DNA of 5,451 bases from an uncultured Anaerolineae bacterium (lineage in GTDB: Bacteria > Chloroflexota > Anaerolineae > Anaerolineales > UBA4823), in the NCBI GenBank assembly GCA_937129505.1, contig CAKZNJ010000552.1:1-5451 (forward strand), in the 5' to 3' direction. Both the position numbers and the translations under genes were made by a program. This document shows positions 1-5,451 of this stretch, one piece after another (the first letter of the stretch is position 1; each line of letters begins with the position of its first letter). The notes beneath the pieces are model-generated. The model was given only the letters and a program-made list of their open reading frames with translations, had not been told where the DNA came from and ran no database searches.

Positions 1-1
1 C

Positions 2-1552
2 TCTTTGAACGTTTTTCCAGTTCCCGATGGTGATACGGGAACCAACATGGTCTTGACCATGCAAGCGGCTTTCGATGAAGTGGTCAATGGGAATGAACAG
101 AATTTTGGCAAAGTCTGTCATGCTGTTGCGCATGGAGCATTGATGGGTGCGAGAGGGAATTCAGGGGTCATTCTCTCTCAAATCTGGCGAGGCTTCGCTC
201 GTGCGGTGGATAATATCGAAGAGCTAGACCTTCCCACCTTTGTAAAAGCACTCGGTTCTGCGCGCGACACCGCTTACAAAGGGGTTGTCCGCCCTGTTGA
301 AGGAACAATCCTCACCGTAATCAAAGATATTGCCAATGCCGCTCAGGAAGCTCTGCCTAAGGCCAAAGATTTGCTCGAGTTATTGGAACTGATCGTCAAA
401 GCAGCGGATGCCTCAGTGCAACGTACGCCTGATTTGTTACCCGTGCTTAAAGAAGCTGGCGTTGTCGATTCAGGTGGAAAAGGGCTGTTCTTTATCTTCG
501 AAGGAATGCTTCGCTATGCAAAAGGCATGCCTCTGGATGCTCCCACCACAACGGTCATGCCGATCGCCTCGATGAACCTACAACGCACAATGGAAATCAT
601 CGAACCGGGTCAGGATGTTGAAGTCGTAATCGACTTCCGCCCATACAGCAAACTCGATATCGAAGCTTTTTATCAAGACCTGGAAAAGATGGGCACTTCA
701 ATCCAACTCGGAGAAGGGGATGGAATTTATCGCTTGCACATCCATGTCGCCGATGGGCGGCAATATGAGCCGATTGAGTATATCAAACAAGTAGGTATCT
801 TCACCAAAGTTGCAATGGAGAACCTCGCCGCTCAAATGGAAAAAACAGAAGAGAAAAGCAGCCTAGCTCAGCTTACTCTTGCTCCCGTCGAACCGGGCTA
901 CATCGCTGCAGTTGCCGTGGCGCCTGGGCCCGGCATTGCCAGAGTATTTGCCAGCTTGGGTGCAGCCGCTATTGTTCATGGTGGACAAACAATGAATCCT
1001 TCGACACAAGAAATTCTTTCCGCTTTTGAAAATCTCCCCACCGATAAAATCGTTATCCTGCCCAACAATAAAAACATCATTCGCACTGCGGAGGCAGCAC
1101 GAGAATTGACGGTCAAGAAGGTTGCTGTCATCCCCAGCCGCTCAGTGCCGCAGGGATTAGCAGCCATGATGCGGTTATCACCTCATGAGGATTTCGACAC
1201 CGTCGTTAACGAAATGGCAGAAGCCTTGCTGCAAGTTGAAACAGGGGAGATCACCCGTGCAACCCGGAGCGTTGAAATCGATGGGGTCTCAGTAAAAGAA
1301 GGGGAATTCATCGCCTTGCACAATGGCAACCTGGTTGCATCTTCAACTTCTCTGAAAGAAGTCACATTAAACCTTCTCAATCTAGCGCATGCTGATCATT
1401 TTGAACTCATTACCATATTTTATGGAAAGGATTTAAGCAAACAGGAAGCCAATCAGATTGCCGATGAAATCCGTTTTGCCTTTCCTGAACAGGAAATTGA
1501 AGTACAAGATGGTGGACAGCCCCATTATTACTTTATAATTTCGATCGAGTAA
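2..1552 (+). CDS. fakA: Fatty acid kinase ATP-binding subunit FakA (DAK2/DhaL family), 5'-truncated by window edge
   Basis: FakA is the cytoplasmic kinase subunit that phosphorylates a fatty acid bound to a FakB carrier, giving acyl-phosphate for phospholipid synthesis. The reading frame is open at the left edge. The first visible residues are already the DhaL-type nucleotide/Mg motif, so roughly the first 30 residues lie outside the window and the TTG at position 5 is an internal leucine. Counting that Leu as residue 1, PDGDTGTNM (7-15) carries the metal-binding Asp8 and Asp10, and GARGNSGVILSQ (48-59) and VDSGGKGL complete the DAK2 domain (to about 170). A middle domain follows (about 190-265) with HIH at 245-247, matching the zinc-binding His pair of Staphylococcus aureus FakA. 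A C-terminal domain has GGQTMNPST (326-334) and ILPNNKN (351-357). The visible 516 residues plus the missing start match the usual length of about 550. Asp204 seems to replace the third zinc ligand, a Cys. The next gene starts 30 bases downstream, suggesting cotranscription. Family assignment is very secure; the fatty-acid role rests on the neighbouring FakB gene. Confidence 0.95.
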   Translation, partial: SLNVFPVPDGDTGTNMVLTMQAAFDEVVNGNEQNFGKVCHAVAHGALMGARGNSGVILSQIWRGFARAVDNIEELDLPTFVKALGSARDTAYKGVVRPVEGTILTVIKDIANAAQEALPKAKDLLELLELIVKAADASVQRTPDLLPVLKEAGVVDSGGKGLFFIFEGMLRYAKGMPLDAPTTTVMPIASMNLQRTMEIIEPGQDVEVVIDFRPYSKLDIEAFYQDLEKMGTSIQLGEGDGIYRLHIHVADGRQYEPIEYIKQVGIFTKVAMENLAAQMEKTEEKSSLAQLTLAPVEPGYIAAVAVAPGPGIARVFASLGAAAIVHGGQTMNPSTQEILSAFENLPTDKIVILPNNKNIIRTAEAARELTVKKVAVIPSRSVPQGLAAMMRLSPHEDFDTVVNEMAEALLQVETGEITRATRSVEIDGVSVKEGEFIALHNGNLVASSTSLKEVTLNLLNLAHADHFELITIFYGKDLSKQEANQIADEIRFAFPEQEIEVQDGGQPHYYFIISIE

Positions 1553-1582
1553 AATTCCTGATCTAACCATGAATTGATTTTT

Positions 1583-2452
1583 ATGCAGCATACCTGTATT
1601 GTCACAGATGCTTCTGCCCAATTCCCCAAGCGCCGGATAGGGGTACAAAATTTGGTCAAGATTTTGCCCCTGATGTTCACCGACAACAACAGCGAGCTGT
1701 CCTTTGCAGAGGACAATTTACATCATCCAGATGCAGCTCTTTCTTTACCTACCGAGCTTTCTATCCTCTCTTCCGACAAGGATGATGAGAGTAAATTAAA
1801 ACACTACCTCACAGGCATGGCTTACGAGTTCCAACAGGTGCTTTTTTTACTTCCCACAAAAACCTTTTTCCCTTCTTTCTCTCTGATCACCCAAACACTT
1901 CAGCAAATGAATTTGCCCTCTGTCTTCAACATCATTGATAGCCATAGTTTGGGGTATGGTCTTGGGTGGTTGATTCAGACTTGTGCTGCCGTGGTCGGGA
2001 GATACGACAACATCAGCGATGTGAAACGCTTTTTACATCATAAAATTCCTCATATCTACACCCTGCTCTATCTTCCAGACCTCAGCAACCTAAGTCGCTC
2101 AAAAATTTTAGATCCCGATCAAGCTTTTGTAGGGGGATTGCTGGGTATTCGTCCCTTGATCTTGCTCGAAAATGACCAAATCATCCCCTATCAAAAAACC
2201 CGCAATTTTAAGAATTTAGTGGATAGTATGGTAGAGTATGCGCATGAGTTCGATCGCATTGAGTATATTGGATTACATTTCGGCAGATCAGTCACCCTTG
2301 CCGAGAGAAAAACTATCCAAAATCGCTTGCAACCTATCCTGCCGCAAAACCCGATCGATGCTCAGGTGATGAGTCCCTACCTCAATCATATTTTAGGTGA
2401 TCAAGCAATCTGCATGATCTTAATAGAAAGCGCAAACAAGTATGAAATCTAA
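1583..2452 (+). CDS. Diverged DegV/FakB-like protein, probably lacking normal acyl head-group site
   Basis: This encodes a 289-residue protein of DegV size and layout, much diverged from its downstream neighbour. The ATG at 1583 is chosen over a TTG at 1574 because it puts the family's first strand (CIVTDAS, residues 5-11) at the right distance; an in-frame stop lies at 1559-1561. Recognisable DegV features are IIDSHSLGYGLG (117-128), GLLGIRPLILL (185-195) and KTR (205-207). A gapless hand alignment of residues 164-207 with the next protein puts Ile175 where FakB has its invariant catalytic Arg, while Arg207 matches the Arg needed for FakA binding. The Thr-Thr of the lipid-binding loop appears as Ser63-Ser64, the LSG serine region is PSF (97-99), and the C-terminal SHVGP signature is not recognisable. 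Sampled 60-base lines are about 38-45% GC, lower than much of recG. It lies between fakA and a normal FakB gene and overlaps the latter by 11 bases. It may be a regulatory or inactive FakB, or carry a different ligand. DegV-fold assignment is fairly secure; function is unknown. Confidence 0.82.
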   Translation: MQHTCIVTDASAQFPKRRIGVQNLVKILPLMFTDNNSELSFAEDNLHHPDAALSLPTELSILSSDKDDESKLKHYLTGMAYEFQQVLFLLPTKTFFPSFSLITQTLQQMNLPSVFNIIDSHSLGYGLGWLIQTCAAVVGRYDNISDVKRFLHHKIPHIYTLLYLPDLSNLSRSKILDPDQAFVGGLLGIRPLILLENDQIIPYQKTRNFKNLVDSMVEYAHEFDRIEYIGLHFGRSVTLAERKTIQNRLQPILPQNPIDAQVMSPYLNHILGDQAICMILIESANKYEI

Positions 2453-3284
2453 TCCTTCAATCGCCATTGTCACCGATAGCACGGCTGATATACCCGATGA
2501 ATTATTAAGTGAATACGACATTCACATGGTCAATAATTACGTCATCATTGAAGGACAAAGCTACGAAGACCGAAAAGACATTAGCCGCGAACATTTCTAC
2601 ACTTCTCTGCCGACCATGAAAAAGTTCCCAACTACTGCAACCGCACCTTCTGGTGTCTATCAAGAGCTCTACGAGCGGTTGCTCTCCGAAGGGAAGGACT
2701 TCATCCTTTCCATCCACACCTCCGCTCGATTAAGTGGCATCTTAAACGCCGCTTCGGCTGCTGCAAACGCTTTTGCTGAGCGGGTTAAAGTCATTGACAG
2801 CCTGAGTGTCAGCATGGGGTTGGGATTTCAAGTGCTCGCCGCCGCAGAAGCCGCTCGCGAAGGCGCAAGTGTAGAAGCAATCCTTGCTAAACTATCCCAG
2901 TTACGAAGTCGAATCAAACTTGTTGCAATGTTGGATACCTTAGAGTATATCCATCGCAGCGGCCGTGTTTCTTGGGCTAGAGCACGGCTGGGGGAATTAT
3001 TGAAAATCAAACCATTTGTAGAAGTATTGAATGGACAAGTGCTGAGTCTTGGTGAAACTCGCACCTATCAAAAAGGGTTCATCCGCATGGTTGAACTGCT
3101 ACGTCGGGTAACTCCGCTTGAAAAATTGGCGGTTTTACATACCAATGCCGAGGAGCGTGCCCGCCAGCTTCTCCACGAGGTGGTAGACATCCTTCCCACC
3201 CATGTGTTTACCATTAATGTGACTACCGTGATCGGCTCTCATGTAGGACCAAACGGACTCGGTTTCACTGCAGTTCACAAATAA
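2442..3284 (+). CDS. fakB: DegV family fatty acid-binding protein (FakB-type carrier)
   Basis: This is a 280-residue DegV protein of normal family length. FakB proteins bury a fatty acid and present its carboxyl group to FakA for phosphorylation. Signature parts in order are IVTDSTADIP (9-18), PTTATAPSG (63-71), the LSG loop (97-99), VIDSLSVSMGLG (117-128), SGRVS (173-177), LLKIKPF (186-192), ETR (205-207) and IGSHVGPNGLG (264-274). The five residues shown to matter in S. aureus FakB2 (Thr61, Ser93, Arg170, Arg202, His266) have clear counterparts here: Thr65 (or Thr64), Ser98, Arg175, Arg207 and His267. A working carrier is therefore likely, with FakA encoded just upstream as its partner. The ATG lies inside the end of the preceding gene (11-base overlap), and only a weak GAAAG (2426-2430) precedes it, so translational coupling is likely. 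The acyl-chain preference cannot be read from sequence. The symbol is by homology; degV is the older name. Confidence 0.93.
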   Translation: MKSNPSIAIVTDSTADIPDELLSEYDIHMVNNYVIIEGQSYEDRKDISREHFYTSLPTMKKFPTTATAPSGVYQELYERLLSEGKDFILSIHTSARLSGILNAASAAANAFAERVKVIDSLSVSMGLGFQVLAAAEAAREGASVEAILAKLSQLRSRIKLVAMLDTLEYIHRSGRVSWARARLGELLKIKPFVEVLNGQVLSLGETRTYQKGFIRMVELLRRVTPLEKLAVLHTNAEERARQLLHEVVDILPTHVFTINVTTVIGSHVGPNGLGFTAVHK

Positions 3285-3312
3285 TCCAGAGTTGGCTGGT
3301 AAAATTACCTTG

Positions 3313-5451
3313 ATGAAGCCTTCGATCCAAAAAATTTATAATATCTTTCGCATCGAAATCGAGAATCAATTTTTCAATCGGGCTGTGATTGGTGGGGTCA
3401 ATCGCATTTTGGAACGTTGGACGGCCGAAGCCCGTAATGATCAGCTCGATGAAACCATCATTCAAGAGGTTCAGAATCGCTTAGCGCTCTATCCCCAACT
3501 TCCCGTTGAAGAACGTGCCAAGACGTTGGATCAACTCTGGATGAGCTTGCAAGCGGTTTTGGAAGACATTCCTCCCCTCCCTCAACCCACTCTAGAAAGT
3601 CCACCGAAAGGAACGCCAGAGCAAAGAGAACATCCGAAAGCTCCTGCTAAAGCAGAATCCCCATCCTCCATCGAGGGTCAAATTGATCTCAAAGCACTAA
3701 AAGCCTCGATTAAAGTTTTGCCTGGCATCGGTCAAAAATACGCAAATGTGCTCGCCAAACTAGGCTTATATACTTTAGAAGACCTGCTCTTTTACTTCCC
3801 TCGCCGCTACGACGACTATTCGAACCTCAAACCGATTCACAGCCTGATGTACGGGGAAGATGTGACCGTCATCGGTGTGATCCAATCTGTCACAGAACGA
3901 AAGACCTCATCAAAACGATCGATTGTCGAAGCCATCTTGACCGATGGGACAGGTGGAATTCGGATAACGATTTTCAATCAACCTTGGCAAGCTCAAAAAT
4001 TACAGATTGGTGAACCCTACGCTGTTGCTGGCCGGATCGACCAATACCTAGGGCGGTTGGTCTTGGTCAATCCGGAAATTGAACCGCTAGATAAAGAGTT
4101 ACTGCACAGTGGGCGTATTGTTCCCGTCTATCGCTTGACAGAAAACATCACGCAGCGGTGGTTACGTCGCACCATCAAACAAGTGGTCGATCGCTACGCA
4201 CCAAAACTCGTAGATTACATGCCGCTCTCGATTCGGCAATCCGCTCAATTAATGGAGTTATCCAAAGCCGTTCATCAAGCGCACTTTCCCGACTCCCCTC
4301 AAAGCCTCGAACAAGCCCGTTACCGTCTGGCATTCGATGAAATCTTTTTCCTACAAATGGGGGCATTGCGGCGCAAATACCAATGGCAGCAGCGCCCCAG
4401 TCGATCCTTTATCGCACCGCCAGGCTGGCTCGAGAAATTTCGGTCAATTCTGCCCTATCCACTTACCCAGGCCCAAGAACGTGCCATACAACAAGCTTTT
4501 ACTGACCTTGCCTCCGGAAAACCAATGAATCGACTTCTTCAGGGGGATGTCGGGTCGGGTAAGACCGTGGTTGCCGCCACGATCGCGGCGCTCGTCGCCC
4601 ACCAAAACGCCCAATCTGCGATCTTGGCACCCACCAGCATCTTGGCAGAACAACATTACCGCACCTTCCTTAAACTGCTTGCCCCGCCGAATTCATCAAC
4701 AGCGTCTCCCGATGACGTTCACCTTCCACCCGCGGCACTCCGCTTGCTAACCGGCGCCACTAGTGATGCCGAGCGGCGCGAGATCTTCGCCCAATTAGCC
4801 AATAATCAAATCAAAATTCTCATCGGTACTCACGCTCTGATCGAAGAAAATGTCCAATTTTGCGATCTGCAGTTCATTGTCGTTGACGAACAGCATCGCT
4901 TTGGGGTAGAGCAACGCGCCCTCCTTCGCCATAAAGGCGAAAACCCTCACTTGATGGTGATGACCGCCACTCCTATTCCGCGCTCTCTTGCCTTAACCAT
5001 CTACGGCGATCTCGATCTAACCCTACTAGATGAAATGCCCCCCGGCAGGCAACCGACTAGCACCCACGTGGTCCTACCGTACGAACGCGAACGGGTTTAT
5101 CGTCTTATCGAATCCCAGGTTGACCAAGGAAAGCAAGCTTTCATCATTTACCCCTTAGTGGAAGAAAGTGAGAAAACTCAAAGCCTTTCTGCTGTCGAAG
5201 AGTACGAACGCCTACAGCGCGATGTTTTTCCCAATTATCGTTTGGGCTTGCTACATGGACGCCTGAAAGCAGAGGAAAAAGAACAGGTGATGTTGGCGTT
5301 TCAGCGCAGAGAGGTCCAAATCCTCATCTCGACCTCGGTTGTGGAAGTCGGTGTTGATGTACCTCAAGCAACCGTGATGGTCGTGGAAGGCGCCAACCGC
5401 TTTGGCTTAGCTCAACTGCACCAATTCCGTGGGCGAGTAGGACGTGGTACA
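3313..5451 (+). CDS. recG: ATP-dependent DNA helicase RecG, 3'-truncated by window edge
   Basis: RecG is a monomeric superfamily 2 helicase that regresses stalled forks and branch-migrates Holliday junctions. The frame is open from the ATG to the right edge (713 codons), so only about the last 100 residues are missing. Residues 1-130 form an N-terminal extension absent from E. coli RecG, ending in a Pro/Glu/Lys-rich linker (about 95-128). The canonical start follows with LPGIGQKYANVL (136-147) and FYFPRRYDDY. The wedge OB-fold is about 184-260. Helicase motifs are LTQAQ (384-388), Walker A GDVGSGKT (411-418, Lys417), APTSILAEQH (439-448), the Walker B box DEQH (525-528), TATPIPR (551-557), LLHGRLK (646-652), STSVVEVGVDVP (673-684) and motif VI QFRGRVGRG (704-712). 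All ATPase residues are intact. The start is chosen as the only ATG after the in-frame stop at 3244-3246; TTG at 3292 or 3310 are alternatives. No good Shine-Dalgarno is seen. It begins 28 bases after the FakB gene, so it probably shares the operon transcript. Confidence 0.97.
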   Translation, partial: MKPSIQKIYNIFRIEIENQFFNRAVIGGVNRILERWTAEARNDQLDETIIQEVQNRLALYPQLPVEERAKTLDQLWMSLQAVLEDIPPLPQPTLESPPKGTPEQREHPKAPAKAESPSSIEGQIDLKALKASIKVLPGIGQKYANVLAKLGLYTLEDLLFYFPRRYDDYSNLKPIHSLMYGEDVTVIGVIQSVTERKTSSKRSIVEAILTDGTGGIRITIFNQPWQAQKLQIGEPYAVAGRIDQYLGRLVLVNPEIEPLDKELLHSGRIVPVYRLTENITQRWLRRTIKQVVDRYAPKLVDYMPLSIRQSAQLMELSKAVHQAHFPDSPQSLEQARYRLAFDEIFFLQMGALRRKYQWQQRPSRSFIAPPGWLEKFRSILPYPLTQAQERAIQQAFTDLASGKPMNRLLQGDVGSGKTVVAATIAALVAHQNAQSAILAPTSILAEQHYRTFLKLLAPPNSSTASPDDVHLPPAALRLLTGATSDAERREIFAQLANNQIKILIGTHALIEENVQFCDLQFIVVDEQHRFGVEQRALLRHKGENPHLMVMTATPIPRSLALTIYGDLDLTLLDEMPPGRQPTSTHVVLPYERERVYRLIESQVDQGKQAFIIYPLVEESEKTQSLSAVEEYERLQRDVFPNYRLGLLHGRLKAEEKEQVMLAFQRREVQILISTSVVEVGVDVPQATVMVVEGANRFGLAQLHQFRGRVGRGT

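Noticed and set aside
5..7. TTG as the start codon of the first gene
   Set aside because: It encodes the Leu of the conserved LNVFPVPDGD motif, which is internal in the family; the frame is open to the window edge, so the gene begins upstream.
976..1716. Several minus-strand open frames of 62-71 codons over the fakA end and the start of the first DegV gene
   Set aside because: They lie opposite clearly conserved coding sequence, show no recognisable motif and lack ribosome binding sites; they are shadows.
1841..1868. T-rich runs inside the first DegV gene, a possible terminator
   Set aside because: There is no stable hairpin before them and they lie inside an uninterrupted coding frame.
1583..2452. 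The first DegV-like gene as a pseudogene
   Set aside because: The frame is full length with no stop or frameshift, keeps family landmarks, and overlaps the next gene in an ordered way; the altered site looks like divergence rather than decay.
3298..3309. Short dyad GGTAA-AA-TTACC just before the recG ATG, a possible operator
   Set aside because: A 5-bp stem with a 2-base gap is expected several times by chance in this length, and there is no second copy or promoter nearby.
3265..3465. Minus-strand open frame spanning the FakB-recG junction
   Set aside because: The plus strand here codes for the FakB end and the RecG N-terminal domain; the reverse product resembles nothing known to me.
4158..4750. 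Overlapping short open frames on both strands inside recG
   Set aside because: The recG frame is continuous through the region with intact helicase motifs; the others are a by-product of the locally high GC content.

Overview
The window is a compact, all-plus-strand bacterial operon fragment. It holds four genes and almost no intergenic DNA: the 3' part of a fatty acid kinase ATP-binding subunit (FakA/DAK2 family), a strongly diverged DegV/FakB-like gene, a well-conserved DegV/FakB gene, and the 5' four-fifths or so of the helicase gene recG. The first gene enters from the left edge and recG runs off the right edge, so both terminal genes are cut by the window and are not broken genes. No RNA genes, mobile elements, CRISPR arrays or convincing terminators are visible. 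No stretch of 300 bases lacks a gene.

The organism is a bacterium with mid-range GC. Gene order (fakA, degV-type genes, recG) resembles the Firmicutes-like asp23-fakA-recG neighbourhood. The long N-terminal extension on RecG and the overall sequence flavour fit a Chloroflexota (Anaerolineae-like) genome. That placement is inference from recollection of such proteins, not a database result.

Functionally, FakA phosphorylates a fatty acid held by a FakB (DegV-fold) carrier, making acyl-phosphate for phospholipid synthesis. The second DegV gene keeps equivalents of all five residues that define working FakB proteins. The first DegV gene appears to have lost most of the head-group-binding and catalytic residues but keeps the arginine position used for docking on FakA. 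RecG is a branch-migration helicase for stalled forks and recombination intermediates. Its link to the lipid genes is positional only.

The best candidate for something undescribed is the eroded FakB-like paralogue at 1583-2452, which could be a non-catalytic or regulatory partner of FakA. A secondary point is an apparent Cys-to-Asp change at the zinc-ligand position in the FakA middle domain.
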